Origin: Lampris incognitus
Lineage: Eukaryota > Chordata > Actinopteri > Lampriformes > Lampridae
Assembly: GCF_029633865.1 (NCBI RefSeq)
Contig: NC_079224.1
Coordinates: 21,609,494 to 21,673,493, forward strand
DNA length: 64,000 bases
Direction: 5' to 3'
Positions 34,637 to 45,429 of the stretch are shown in pieces. The stretch's first letter is position 1, and each line of letters opens with the position of its first letter. The notes beneath the pieces were generated by a model. The model was not told where the DNA came from and did no database searches. It saw only the letters and a list, made by a program, of their open reading frames with translations. Position numbers and translations under genes: made by a program.

Positions 34637-35398
34637 ATGGCGCATTTCATCGGCAATATTGCTGAATACAAGGAAGGTAAAGAGGACTTCGAGTCGTACC
34701 TTGAAAGATTGGAGCAATGGATGATCGTTAATGAAGTGGAGGACGGTAAAAAAAAAGCCAATGTTTTCCTGTCTGTGATAGGCGCAGAAGCCTATGGCCT
34801 ACTAAAGAATCTCTGCATACCAGAAAAACCGAGTAGCCTCACGTATGCAGTACTGAGCGGGAAACTAGCATCCCATTATAAACCCAGGCCACTAATCATA
34901 GCTGAACGTTTTAGATTTCAGAAAAGAAACCAACTAGAAAATGAGTCAGTGACTGATTGTGTGGTTGCTTTAAAGCACCTGTCCACACATTGTGAATTCG
35001 GTCAGCATTTAAATGAAGCACTGAGAGACCGATTTGTTAGTGGTTTAAAGGTGGAGGCTATTCAGAGAAAGTTACTCGCAGAACACAATCTGACTTTTGC
35101 AAAAGCATGTGAGCTGGCCTTATCTATGGAAATGGCGTCAAAGAATACGCTGGAGTTTGCCAGCAAACCAAGCGGAGCTGCAACTGTGAATAAGATAGAC
35201 AAGAAGAGAACAAGCAAGGGTGCGTGGAGAAGCAAGTCGTCCACCAGCGAGTGGAAAAGCAAGCAATCTACCAGTGATAACTCCAGACCACAGAGAACAG
35301 AAACGCACCAACCCTGTTACCGATGTGGAGGTAACAACCATGTAGCTCAAGTATGTAGGTATAAAACCGAGACATGCCACAAGTGTTCCGAGGTAGGG
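34637..35398 (+). CDS. Element B gag (5' part, interrupted by element C)
   Basis: Capsid-like gag of about 254 codons before interruption. It begins MAHFIGNIAEYKEGKEDFES, continues with a typical gypsy capsid core (RFRFQKRNQLENESVTDCVV, LRDRFVSGLK), then a Lys/Ser-rich linker. The first CCHC knuckle is CYRCGGNNHVAQVC. The second knuckle starts CHKCSEVG and is split by the element C LTR; its remaining part resumes at 39871 as GHIARMC. No stop occurs before the insertion. Gag forms the intracellular retrotransposon capsid. Confidence 0.85.
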
Positions 35399-35598
35399 TG
35401 TTATGTCTGCACACATCGACAGTGCTGCATTTGATTTGGTGCTGTTCTATTGTGCTGGGATCGATTGGTGATGCCTGCGGGCTCTGGGTTGTTTGATCGG
35501 GTCTGCCTGTGATGCTGTGTCAGTCTAAATAAAGAATGCCACGGAGAGGTTGTGTCGAGCGACAGCGCTGTGTCCTGACGTGATTTCTAAATACAATA
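35399..35598 (+). repeat. 5' LTR of element C
   Basis: Starts TGTTATGTCTGC, ends AATACAATA, with AATAAAG near 35528. The primer-binding motif TGGCGACGAGGATGG follows at 35600 and overlaps the gag ATG. Confidence 0.93.
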
Positions 35599-35610
35599 TT
35601 GGCGACGAGG

Positions 35611-36966
35611 ATGGCTGATATCTCTCTCCCACCACCTGCCCCCTTCCTGGCATTACCTGGCGAGCCTCCGGTACCATGGACTCGCTGGCTACATAGTTTT
35701 GAAAATTACATCATCGCCTCAGGGCTCGACGACGTGAGCCAGGCTAGGAAGACGGCTCTGTTGCTACACTGCTTGGGAGCAGAGGGTCATCGTGTGCTCG
35801 GGACTCTGGGGAACGTCACAAACTTTGACGAAGCTGTGGGACTTATGAGCACCCATTTCGCTGCTCCACAGAGTGCCCTCCTTCGGCGATTTATATTCCG
35901 TCAGCGACACCAACTGCCTGGTGAGTCTGTGCAGCAGTATGTAGCTAATTTGCGAGGGCTAGCTAGCTCATGCAAGTTTGGCGCGCTTCAGGACGAGATG
36001 GTTCGCGACCAGCTAATCGAACACACCAACAACGCAAAGGTGCGTGAGACTATCCTGTTGGAAAAAGACGATCTGCTGCTGTCCAGAGCAATTACCATCG
36101 CACTACAGGTTGAGGGAGCAGCTGAGTGTGCTGCTATCTTAAATACACAGCAAGTGGCCACCTCCAGTCAAGCTGCCAACGACTCCTCCCTCTACTCACG
36201 GCTGCCCCTCGGGACGCAACCCAGCCAGAGCGAGGCGGGCGCCGACTCCACTGGGGACGTCTTGCAACTGCAACGACGGCGTTCTCGGCCCCGCCCTCAA
36301 CAGTCCTGTGGTAACTGTGGATCTCGGTCTCACGTTTCAAGGGCTCAGAACTGCCCTGCCCGTGGCCAGACATGCCGTAGCTGCGGTAAGCAAAATCACT
36401 TTGCCAACTTCTGTCGATCTTCCCCGGCTGGGTCAGAGGGCCACACCCCCCAGTCTTCAACCGCCGTCATTCACAAGGTGAGCTCTGGGCCAGTGTCATT
36501 CAAATCATGCACAGTCAACATTAATGATGTGTGCATCCCCCTGCTGTTGGACACCGGTGCAGGTGTGTCTCTCCTGAATGTTGATACCTACAGTCAATTT
36601 TTCGGTTCACTGCCACTGTCCGCACCCTCAGCTGTCCTCTGTGGGTATGGTGACTCCAAAATCGATCTGGTTTGCTCTCTCCAAGTGACTGTCCGCTATC
36701 TAACCAAGCTGGTGCCCAATGCAGTTTTTCATGTGGCACGCAGTGGGGCAAACCTGATGGGCCTGGACCTGTTCTCCGCTCTGGGGTTCTCCCTCTTGGA
36801 CACAAGGGGGGCAGCAATCCTGAGTTGCCAAACCTTGGCAGCAGAAGTGGCCATCGCTGTTTATGGGGCTGGGCTGCCTCTCCGCCTTCGCCCATCAACC
36901 TCTCCTCAACCCTGCTGTGAAATCTGTCATCCAACCACTGCGCCGCATCCCGTTGGCTCTCCGTGA
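35611..36966 (+). CDS. Element C gag-protease ORF
   Basis: About 451 codons from ATG 35611, which lies inside the primer-binding motif. Capsid region (TALLLHCLGAEGHRVLGTLG, FRQRHQLPGESVQQYVANLR), Arg/Pro-rich linker, and two zinc knuckles (CGNCGSRSHVSRAQNC and CRSCGKQNHFANFC, about residues 232-268). A retropepsin-type protease follows with the catalytic motif LLLDTGAGVSLL at about residue 310. The ORF ends at a TGA at 36964-36966, overlapping the next ORF by roughly 100 bp in the +1 frame. The overlap could be a programmed frameshift or an indel; sequence alone does not decide. Confidence 0.88.
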   Translation: MADISLPPPAPFLALPGEPPVPWTRWLHSFENYIIASGLDDVSQARKTALLLHCLGAEGHRVLGTLGNVTNFDEAVGLMSTHFAAPQSALLRRFIFRQRHQLPGESVQQYVANLRGLASSCKFGALQDEMVRDQLIEHTNNAKVRETILLEKDDLLLSRAITIALQVEGAAECAAILNTQQVATSSQAANDSSLYSRLPLGTQPSQSEAGADSTGDVLQLQRRRSRPRPQQSCGNCGSRSHVSRAQNCPARGQTCRSCGKQNHFANFCRSSPAGSEGHTPQSSTAVIHKVSSGPVSFKSCTVNINDVCIPLLLDTGAGVSLLNVDTYSQFFGSLPLSAPSAVLCGYGDSKIDLVCSLQVTVRYLTKLVPNAVFHVARSGANLMGLDLFSALGFSLLDTRGAAILSCQTLAAEVAIAVYGAGLPLRLRPSTSPQPCCEICHPTTAPHPVGSP

Positions 36967-38560
36967 TGGGGTCTCCGCCGAGCTGCAACAACTGCTGGAA
37001 GCTGGCATCATTGAACCGGTGGACGTGTCACCTTGGGTCTCAAACCTCGTGGTGGCTAAGAAGAAGTCGGGGGGCCTGCGTGTCTGCGTCGATCTACGTG
37101 CAGTAAATAAGGCAGTGGTCCCTGATAAGTATCCACTGCCCACCTCAGAAGAACTCACTGCTCAGTTCTATGGCTCTGAGGTGTTCTCCAAGCTCGACCT
37201 CAGACAGGGGTACTTACAGGTGCCCCTCCACCCCAGCAGCCGAAACCTCACAGCCTTTGTGACACATGCAGGAGTGTTTCGCTACACCAGGATGCCTTTC
37301 GGTCTCAGCTCCGCCCCTAGCTGCTTCCAGAAAATCATGGTCTCCGTGCTTGCTGGCATACTGGGCGTGGCCATTTATCTGGACGATATAGTGGTACACG
37401 GGCCCACCAGTGAAATCCACGACAAGCGCCTCAACATGGTCTTCGCAGCCCTGTCCAAGCACAAGCTAACTCTCAATGCTGAGAAATGTGTCCTCTCTAT
37501 GCCAGCCATCGAGTTCGTGGGGTTCCGGCTGTCAGCGAGCGGTGTAACTCCACTACAATCCAACGTGGAAGCCATTCAGGCCATCCCTGAGCCCAGCTCG
37601 GCCGCCCAGGTCGCCTCCTTCCTGGGTATGACAAGTTACTACCTGAGGTTTCTTCCCCAGTACTCTGCGACCACAGCCCCCCTGCGCCAGCTGCTGCGTA
37701 AGGACGAGCCATGGGTGTGGTCAAAGGCATGCAGTGACGCTGTGCGTGATCTCAAGACTCAACTGACTTTACCACCAGTGTTGGCTCACTTCAACATCTC
37801 CAGCTCCACCTTTGTGACCTGTGATGCATCAGCCACAGCGATAGGGGCTGTGCTGTCTCAAACCCAGAACGGTGTGGAGAAGCCCATCGCCTTCGCCTCC
37901 CGTGCCCTCAACCTGACCGAGCAGCGGTACTCCGTGGGTGAGTGTGAGGCATTAGGCTGTATCTGGGCTTGTGAAAGGTGGCACCTCTACCTCTATGGCC
38001 GCTCCTTCACCCTCAGGACAGATCACCAGGCCCTGACAGCGCTGCTGTCCACATCTGGGACAGGCCACAAACCCCTGAGGTTGCACCGCTGGTCTGACCG
38101 CCTCCGCCAGTACAACTTCAGCCTGCAGTTCACCCCAGACAGAGACAATGTTGTCGCCGACCTGCTCTCTCGCTCTGTCTCCACCCCAGCTCCACAGACG
38201 GACACTGACTGTGTGGAAAAGGACATTGTCCAAATGCTACACACACCCCTTCAGGCCACTGTCTCTCTGCAGAAGCTGAGGGCAGCCTCCGAACAGGACC
38301 CTGTCCTCTCCCAGCTCCGCACCTACATCCAGAACGGCTGGCCTCACAAGGTCCCAGAGGAGCTGGCTGCGTTCGCCCGAGTCAGACAGGAGCTCTCCTG
38401 CTGGAACGACACCTGCGTGGCACGTGGGTTTTGCACAGTGGTCCCAGCTGCTCTCCGTGCACGTGTTTTGAATATGGCGCATGAAGGCCACCTGGGCATT
38501 GTGAAACTGAAACAGCGCTGCCGAGACCTGGTGTGGTGGCCGGGGAGACAGAGATATTGA
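36863..38560 (+). CDS. Element C pol: reverse transcriptase, RNase H and start of integrase
   Basis: Open for about 565 codons. RT motifs in order: EAGIIEPVDVSPWVSNLVVA, KKSGGLRVCVDLRAVNK, FSKLDLRQGYLQVPL, RMPFGLSSAPSCFQ and the catalytic YLDD at about residue 172. RNase H follows (VTCDASATAIGAVLSQ, then the TDHQAL block), then the integrase zinc-binding region (HEGHLGIVKLKQRC). The frame is lost just after VWWPG near 38545 by a small deletion and ends at TGA 38558-38560. The usual pol order for Ty3/gypsy is kept. Confidence 0.9.
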   Translation: MGLGCLSAFAHQPLLNPAVKSVIQPLRRIPLALRDGVSAELQQLLEAGIIEPVDVSPWVSNLVVAKKKSGGLRVCVDLRAVNKAVVPDKYPLPTSEELTAQFYGSEVFSKLDLRQGYLQVPLHPSSRNLTAFVTHAGVFRYTRMPFGLSSAPSCFQKIMVSVLAGILGVAIYLDDIVVHGPTSEIHDKRLNMVFAALSKHKLTLNAEKCVLSMPAIEFVGFRLSASGVTPLQSNVEAIQAIPEPSSAAQVASFLGMTSYYLRFLPQYSATTAPLRQLLRKDEPWVWSKACSDAVRDLKTQLTLPPVLAHFNISSSTFVTCDASATAIGAVLSQTQNGVEKPIAFASRALNLTEQRYSVGECEALGCIWACERWHLYLYGRSFTLRTDHQALTALLSTSGTGHKPLRLHRWSDRLRQYNFSLQFTPDRDNVVADLLSRSVSTPAPQTDTDCVEKDIVQMLHTPLQATVSLQKLRAASEQDPVLSQLRTYIQNGWPHKVPEELAAFARVRQELSCWNDTCVARGFCTVVPAALRARVLNMAHEGHLGIVKLKQRCRDLVWWPGRQRY

Positions 38561-38561
38561 G

Positions 38562-39460
38562 GCTCTGGTGAAGGACTGTTCTGCCTGCCTTGTGAGTGGC
38601 AAGACTGGCCACCAGGCTCCCCCACCCCTGCAACCTCTCGCCTGGCCATCTCAGCCCTGGGAACACCTGCAGTTGGACATTTGTGGTGAGATCCATGGAG
38701 TTCCCCACCACCAACGCTTCATGGTGGTCGCCTACGATCTACACTCAAAATGGCCTGAACTCACCACTTCCGGCACTGTGACCTCACAGACCATCATCGA
38801 CTTCCTGGACTCTCTTTTCTCTCGCTGGGGCCTCCCAAAGACCGTCACCACTGACAACGGCCCTCAGCTGGTCTCTGCTGAGTTCGCTGCTTATCTCAAA
38901 AGCAAGGGCATCCGTCATATACGCACTGCGTACTACCACCCCCAGGCCAATGGCGGCGTTGAACGTTTTCACCAGTCACTGAAGAACGGCCTCAGAGCAC
39001 AAATGGCCCAAGGGTGCTCTTTCACGCAGGCCATCCGTCACACTCTGCTGCACTATCGGGCCACACAGCACTCGACCACAAACGTCTCCCCAGCCTCTCT
39101 CATGCTAGGCCGGGAACTGTGCATGCCCCTTGACAGGCTCCGCCCCTCCACACCCCAGGCACCTCCCTCTGGGGTCAGAGCCTCAGTCACTCGTCACCAG
39201 ACGCGGATGAAGCAACGGTTTGACCAGTCAAAATGAACCAGGGTGCCAGACATCAGTGTGTCAGACTGGGTCAGGGTCCGCAGGCCCCACAGGGACAATA
39301 AAATGGCTTCATACTGGTCCTCTCCTCTCCAAGTCACCCGTCAGCTGGGCCCAGCCACTTACCTCCTCAGCGATGGCACCCGGTGGCACTCCAGTCGTCT
39401 ACGGAAGGTGTCAGCTCCGCCACACACAGCTGGTGACACAACCTTAGCCATTCCCTCAGC
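38562..39460 (+). pseudogene. Element C integrase core and C-terminus, frameshifted from RT
   Basis: Continues pol in another frame: the rest of the zinc-binding domain (CSACLVSGKTGH), then the catalytic core with DICGEIHG (first Asp), TTDNGPQLVSAEF (second Asp) and NGGVERFHQSLKN (Glu). A single in-frame TGA at 39234-39236 precedes the C-terminal domain (DISVSDWVRVRRPHRDNKMA). No chromodomain was seen. Confidence 0.85.
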
Positions 39461-39665
39461 ATGGCGAGACGCCTCGGGGCTTCATGCAGCTCCTACACGG
39501 GCCCCAGACATTCCTGGGCCTTAGCTTCCCCTGCCTTCTCCCTCCCCACCTCGGCCTGCCCAGCCTCAGGCCACCCCGCGACCTGTTCGCACACGTTTAC
39601 GCCCTGGCCACCTAGAGGACTTTGTGTCAACCTTTCATGTTTGAAATCCTGCTGGGGGGGGGGGA

Positions 39666-39865
39666 TGTTTTGTCTGCACACATCGACAGTGCTGCATTTG
39701 ATTTGGTGCTGTTCTGTTGTGCTGGGATCGATTGGTGATGCCTGCGGGCTCTGGGTTGTTTGATCGGGTCTGCCTGTGATGCTGTGTCAGTCTAAATAAA
39801 GAATGCCACGGAGAGGTTGTGTCGAGCGACAGAGCTGTGTCCTGACGTGATTTCTAAATACAATA
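39666..39865 (+). repeat. 3' LTR of element C
   Basis: Same length as the 5' LTR; by eye three substitutions separate them. Confidence 0.93.
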
Positions 39866-39870
39866 TAGGG

Positions 39871-40992
39871 CACATAGCAAGAATGTGTAAAACTAAAAAT
39901 AGACAGGGACATACACAGTATGTGGCTGAAGACCGCAGTCCAAGTGAGAGAGGAGATGGAAATGAGGATGAACTGTTTGGTGCGTATCCGATGAATACAG
40001 TGTACTCCACGAATACAGCTGGTAATGGAAAAAAGGACATTAAGGTCAATATTAAGTTAGAAGGAAACCCTGTAGACATGCAGCTTGACACAGGAGCTGC
40101 CGTAACCCTGGTATCTGAGATAGTGTACAAGGAACATCTCTCACACCTGCCACTGGAAGAAAGTAAAGTGCGTCTGTCAACCTTTTCCGGTGAGAACATT
40201 CCCTTGATGGGCCAAGTGACTATCAATGCGAAATATGACAACCAGAGTGGAGATTTACCTCTCGTGATTGTGAAAGGTGACAGACCAGCCCTCCTTGGCC
40301 ATAACTGGCTGGCCAATTTTAAACTAGACTGGGCAAGCATATTCTCAGTTACACCAGCAGGGGGCAGTGATAACACAGATGTAGAGGCAGTGTTACAGAG
40401 ACACAAAGCAGTATTTGCTGAGGAGCCTGGCACTATTCGTGAATTTAAGGCAAATATCAAAGTGAAGCCAATTACAAAACCTGTCTTCAGAAAGGCAAGA
40501 CCAGTGCCGTACGCACTAAAAGACGTAGTTGAAAAAGAGCTAGATAGGCTGGAAAAAGCTGGTATTATCTCAAAGATAGACCATAGTCAGTGGGCTGCCC
40601 CGATAGTAGTTGTACCCAAATCAGACAAGTCAATTCGTATCTGTGGAGACTATAAAGTCACGGTTAATCAGAGTGTGGAAGAGGAGACCTATCCACTACC
40701 GAACGCCAAGGATCTCTTCGCCACACTGGCCGGGGGCACTCTCTTTAGCAAATTAGATCTCTCACATGCCTACCAACAGCTTGAGTTAGAGAAGGACTCA
40801 GAGAAGTATTTAACAATAAATACTCACAAAGGACTGTATGTTTATCACAGACTTTCATATGGAGTGTCGAGTGCACCTTCTATGTTCCAGAATGTGATAG
40901 ACCAGATACTACAAGGCTTAGAGCATGTGACCTGCTTCCTCGATGACATACTAGTCACAGGCAGAACAAGAGAGGAGCACCTGAGGAACCTA
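39871..40992 (+). CDS. Element B pol part 1: end of gag knuckle, protease, reverse transcriptase
   Basis: Resumes B at GHIARMCKTKNRQG. Protease motif MQLDTGAAVTLVSE, then the RT blocks EKAGIISKIDHSQWAAPIVV, KSIRICGDYKVTVNQ, FSKLDLSHAYQQLELE, SYGVSSAPSMFQ and catalytic FLDDILVTG. Interrupted after EEHLRNL by transposon M1, whose TA duplication leaves the B frame continuous on the far side (42613). The RT core contains all catalytic Asp residues. Confidence 0.88.
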
Positions 40993-42610
40993 CACTACCG
41001 TTCAAAAGTTTGGGATCACATTGAAATGTCCATATTTTTGAAGGAAAAGCACTGTACTGTTCAATGAAGATAACTTTAAACTAGTCTTAACTTTAAAGAA
41101 ATACACTCTATACATTGCTAATGTGGTAAATGACTATTCTAGCTGCAAATGTCTGGTTTTTGGTGCAATATCTACATAGGTGTATAGAGGCCCATTTCAA
41201 GCAACTATCACTCCAGTGTTCTAATGGTACAATGTGTTTGCTCATTGGCTCAGAAGGCTAATTGATGATTAGAAAACCCTTGTGCAATCATGTTCACACA
41301 TCTGAAAACAGTTTAGCTCGTTACAGAAGCTACAAAACTGACCTTCCTTTGAGCAGATTGAGTTTCTGGAGCATCACATTTGTGGGGTCAATTAAACGCT
41401 CAAAATGGCCAGAAAAAGAGAACTTTCATCTGAAACTCGACAGTCTATTCTTGTTCTTAGAAATGAAGGCTATTCCATGCGAGAAATTGCTAAGAAATTG
41501 AAGATTTCCTACACCGGTGTGTACTACTCCCTTCAGAGGACAGCACAAACAGGCTCTAACCAGAGTAGAAAAAGAAGTGGGAGGCCGCGTTGCACAACTG
41601 AGCAAGAAGATAAGTACATTAGAGTCTCTAGTTGGAGAAACAGACACCTCACAGGTCCCCAACTGGCATCTTCATTAAATAGTACCCGCAAAACACCAGT
41701 GTCAACATCTACAGTGAAGAGGCGGCTGCGGGATTCTGGGCTTCAGGGCAGAGTGGCAAAGAAAAAGCCATATCTGAGACTGACCAATAAAAGAAAAAGA
41801 TTAAGATGGGCAAAAGAACACAGACATTGGACAGAGGAAGACTGGAAAGAAGTGTTGTGGACAGATGAATCCAAGTTTGAGGTGTTTGGATCACAAAGAA
41901 GAACATTTGTGAGACGCAGAACAAATGAAAAGATGCTGGAAGAATGCCTGACGCCATCTGTTAAGCATGGTGGAGGTAATGTGATGGTCTGGGGTTGCTT
42001 TGGTGCTGGTAAGGTGGGAGATTTGTACAGGGTAAAAGGGATTCTGAATAAGGAAGGCTATCACTCCATTTTGCAACGCCATGCCATACCCAGTGGACAG
42101 CGCTTGATTGGAGCCAATTTCATCCTACAACAGGACAATGACCCTAAACACACCTCCAAATTGTGCAAGAACTATTTAGAGCAGAAGCAGGCAGCTGGTA
42201 TTCTATCGGTAATGGAGTGGCCAGCGCAGTCACCAGATCTGAACCCCATTGAGCTGTTGTGGGAGCAGCTTGACCGTATGGTACGCAAGAAGTGCCCATC
42301 CAACCAATCCAACTTGTGGGAGCTGCTTCTGGAAGCGTGGGGTGCAATTTCTCCAGATTACCTCAACAAATTAACAGCTAGAATGCCAAAGGTCTGCAAT
42401 GCTGTAATTGCTGCAAATGGAGGATTCTTTGACGAAAGCAAAGTTTGATGTAAAAAAAATCTTATTTCAAATACAAATCATTATTTCTAACCTTGTCAAT
42501 GTCTTGACTCTATTTTCTATTCATTTCACAACATATGGTGGTGAATAAGTGTGACTTTTCATGGAAAACACAAAATTGTTTGGGTGATCCCAAACTTTTG
42601 AACGGTAGTG
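40993..42610 (+). mobile_element. Tc1-like transposon M1 (Intruder, DD38E type), full length
   Basis: 1618 bp between TA dinucleotides (40991-40992 and 42611-42612). Terminal inverted repeats of about 27 bp start CACTACCGTTCAAAAG. A 5' noncoding region of about 410 bp is followed by an intact transposase and about 160 bp of 3' noncoding sequence. Of the three related copies here, only M1 has this distinct 5' region. Confidence 0.95.
41405..42448 (+). CDS. M1 transposase, intact, 347 aa
   Basis: Cut-and-paste transposase of the Tc1 group. The N-terminus has a paired-like helix-turn-helix DNA-binding region (YSMREIAKKLKISYTGVYYS) and a GRPR hook at residues 59-62. A second helix-turn-helix is around VSTSTVKRRLRDSGLQGR. 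Catalytic residues are D154 (LWTDESKFEVF), D244 (LQQDNDPKH) and E283 (SPDLNPIELLW). The spacing is 38 residues between the second Asp and Glu, not the 34 of classic Tc1, which fits the DD38E Intruder family described in fishes and frogs. No stop or frameshift is visible. Confidence 0.93.
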   Translation: MARKRELSSETRQSILVLRNEGYSMREIAKKLKISYTGVYYSLQRTAQTGSNQSRKRSGRPRCTTEQEDKYIRVSSWRNRHLTGPQLASSLNSTRKTPVSTSTVKRRLRDSGLQGRVAKKKPYLRLTNKRKRLRWAKEHRHWTEEDWKEVLWTDESKFEVFGSQRRTFVRRRTNEKMLEECLTPSVKHGGGNVMVWGCFGAGKVGDLYRVKGILNKEGYHSILQRHAIPSGQRLIGANFILQQDNDPKHTSKLCKNYLEQKQAAGILSVMEWPAQSPDLNPIELLWEQLDRMVRKKCPSNQSNLWELLLEAWGAISPDYLNKLTARMPKVCNAVIAANGGFFDESKV

Positions 42611-42612
42611 TA

Positions 42613-43363
42613 GATGAGGTTTTGAGCCGACTGGAGAGCTACAGGGTAAGAGTGAAAAGAGCAAAATGTGACTTCATGCAGGAGAAAGTAGAGTACCTGG
42701 GGCATCTGACAGATAAAGAGGGACTTCACCCCACTGAGACAAAGGTTGCCGCCATCGTAAATGCACCCCAGCCCACAAACGTCACAGAGCTACGGTCATT
42801 CCTAGGACTGTTAAACTATTATGGCCGTTTCATGAAAGATCTGTCGACCATATTGCAGCCACTACACCAACTCCTGAAGAAGGAAGTCGAATGGAAATGG
42901 ACACCAGAGTGTGCAGCAGCATTCAAGGCTGCCAAAGAACAGTTAGTGAAAAGCTCAGTAGTAGTACACTACGACACGCAGAAACCACTGAGATTAGCTT
43001 GTGACGCATCCCCTTATGGAATAGGTGCGGTAATGTCGCACATAATGGAAAATGGGGACGAGAAACCAATCGCCTTTGCGTCACGTACGTTGACAGAGGC
43101 AGAGAGTAAATATAGTCAGATAGAGAAGGAGGCGTTGGCCATAATATTTGGCGTGACCAAATTTCATAAATATCTCTATGGCCGCAAATTCAGTTTAATA
43201 ACTGACCACAAACCCCTCCTTGCCATCTTAGGACCCAAGTCAGAAATCCCTACACTAGCCGCTTTGCGTATGCAGAGATGGGCACTGAGGCTTATGGCTT
43301 ATGACTACAGTATAGAGTACAGAACGTCAGCGGACAATGCAAATGCGGATGCGTTATCTAGAC
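42613..43363 (+). CDS. Element B pol part 2: RT thumb and RNase H
   Basis: Continues B from DEVLSRLESYRVRVKRAKCD through the connection region (LRSFLGLLNYYGRF). RNase H follows (LACDASPYGIGAVMSH, EKEALAIIFGVTKFHKYLYG, LITDHKPLLAI, ADNANADALSR). Open throughout. Interrupted at DALSR by a hAT MITE. Confidence 0.9.
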
Positions 43364-43928
43364 CTGTGGTTCTCAACCTTTTTGGGGTCCTGGACCCCCT
43401 GCGTATTTTTGATCTACCCTGAGGACCCCTCCACCTGATCTTGGGGGAGGGGGGTTGCAATTTGATAGAAACAGTAGAAACTGCATTTTAAATTGCATTA
43501 TAGCATTTATTCACTCTTTGGGGCAAAAATAAGAGCTTTCAGTTGTAACTTAGATATAGTTAACAAAACAGAATTCTTATGCAGTAACTTTCAGATATAT
43601 GTAACAAAACAGAATATGTATTCAGTAACTTTCAGATATATGTAACAACAGAATTTTTATGCAGTAACTTTTAACAATGCAAACGGGAGCGAGATCTCTT
43701 ATTAAAATACAATAAATTACGCTTGTGAAACAGATGTAATTAGAGAAAAAAGTCCTGTTACCCTTTATAGTTTAGGTAGATAAAGGTCTCAGTCACATTT
43801 GAGTAAAATAATCCTATTTCTATAAATGTTATAGGATCTTTTTTTTAAAGATATTTTATTTTCACGGACCCCTTGCAATTACACCACGGACCACTAGGGG
43901 TCCGCGGACCCCCGGTTGAGAAACACTG
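43364..43928. mobile_element. hAT MITE with 8-bp duplication, inside element B pol
   Basis: 565 bp with ends CTGTGGTTCTCAACC and GGTTGAGAAACACTG. The octamer ATCTAGAC flanks it (43356-43363 and 43929-43936). The GGGGTCCGCGGACCCCCGG block near the right end is typical of a vertebrate hAT family. It carries three tandem units of about 38 bp with CAGTAACTTTCAGATATATG (43580-43675). Noncoding. Confidence 0.93.
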
Positions 43929-43936
43929 ATCTAGAC

Positions 43937-45429
43937 TGCCGGGGAAAGAAAAGGACAACACAGCGGAGGAGAACAGCATTTTTTATTTCTCATTAGTAGA
44001 AGAGCTACCCGTGCAGGCTACAGAGATTGCACAGAGCACTCTCAAGGACCCAGTCCTATGCAAGGTACTGGAACTGACCCGGTCTGGATGGCCGAGTTAC
44101 ATCAACGATGACACACTGAAACCGTACTTCAACCGAAGGAATGAACTGTCTGTGGAACAAGGATGCATTCTGTGGGGAATTCGAATTATCGTCCCACCAG
44201 CACACAGAGAACGACTACTGTACGACCTACACCAAGGGCACCTCGGAGGGTGCAGGATGAAAAGTTTGGCGAGGGGCTATTTATGGTGCCTCAGTTGGAC
44301 AGTGATATCCAACGTGCAGTGCAGCAATGTGATGCTTGTCAGAGTGTGAGGAAACTACCAGCAGTAGCACCACTACACTGCTGGCAGTGGCCTACGAGAG
44401 TGTGGCAGAGGCTACATATTGACTTTGCAGAGAAGGATCAGCAACACTTCCTAGTGTTAGTAGACAGTCATTCAAAATGGCTTGAGGTGATCTCCACGGC
44501 AACAACTACCGCCGCCAAAACGATCGAAGTGCTGCGAAGCATCTTTTCGACCTACGGTCTTCCTGAGGAGATCTTCTCGGACAACGGTCCACAATTCACC
44601 TTGCTGGAGTACAAAACATTCCTGAAAAGCAACGGCATTAAGCAGACCTTGGTGCCAGCTTACCATCCTGCTTCTAATGGTGCCGCAGAGAGAGCAGTCC
44701 AGACGGTGAAAGCTTCACTTCTGAAACAGCTGCTCGATGAGAAGAAACAAAACGTTACTATTACAGTGAAACACAGGCTCGCCAACTTCCTGTTGTCATA
44801 CAGGACCACACCACACAGCGTTACAGGTTGCACACCAGCAGAACTGTTCCTCAAACGTCAGCCTAGGACCAGGTTCAGCCTGCTGAAGCCAGACCTCGCT
44901 CGAGGGGTGTGGGCCAAACAACAAAAGCAGAAGGACTATCATGACCAACCCGCCTCGAAGCTGAGACATCTGTCAGAGGGGGGCTCAGTACTGATCCGAA
45001 ACTTCCGTGGAGGAAAGGAGAGGTGGACGAAAGGGACAGTGGAAAAGAGACTCGGACCAGTCACCTACCTGGTGTGGAATGGAGTGAACCGACGTTCAGT
45101 CCACATTGACCATCTGCTGTTCGACCGACCCTCCAGTCCTCCTGAGGCATTTCAGTTTCAGGATGACCAGATGGGCATCAGCAACACCTACCCTGCAGTT
45201 GCGGATTTGGGGGGGGGAAGGCACACCTGGAGCCGTAGGTGCTAGCCCGTACTCACCTGAAGATACACCCGTTCCAAGGATGCAGGCTCCGGAGAAGCTT
45301 GCAACACCCTTACGAGGTTCGGTGGGCAAGGCCGTGTCGCCTCTTCACCGAGCATCCACTTCCCCTGAGGTGGTTGAGCGCCGGTACCCTCAGAGAGAGA
45401 GGGCACCTCCAAAACGACTGTCTCTGTAA
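43937..45429 (+). pseudogene. Element B pol part 3: integrase, with a 1-base frameshift
   Basis: Resumes in frame after the MITE. The zinc-binding region has YDLHQGHLGGCRMKSLARGY. A one-base loss near 44287-44293, at the conserved tryptophan stretch, moves the rest into another frame. After it come CDACQSVRK and the catalytic core (IDFAEKDQQHFLVLVDSHSK, FSDNGPQFTLLEYKT, SNGAAERAVQTVKASL). The C-terminal domain is GPVTYLVWNGVNRRSVHIDH. A Pro-rich tail ends at 45427-45429. One indel is the only break I see in B integrase. Confidence 0.86.

Larger units (their letters stand above)
35399..39865 (+). mobile_element. Ty3/gypsy element C, nearly intact, inserted in element B gag
   Basis: Both LTRs are 200 bp (35399-35598, 39666-39865) and differ at three positions by eye. 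The target duplication is TAGGG (35394-35398 and 39866-39870). A polypurine tract of G residues ending GA lies at 39653-39665. The internal genes are gag-protease, RT-RNase H and integrase, with three interruptions described separately. Confidence 0.94.
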
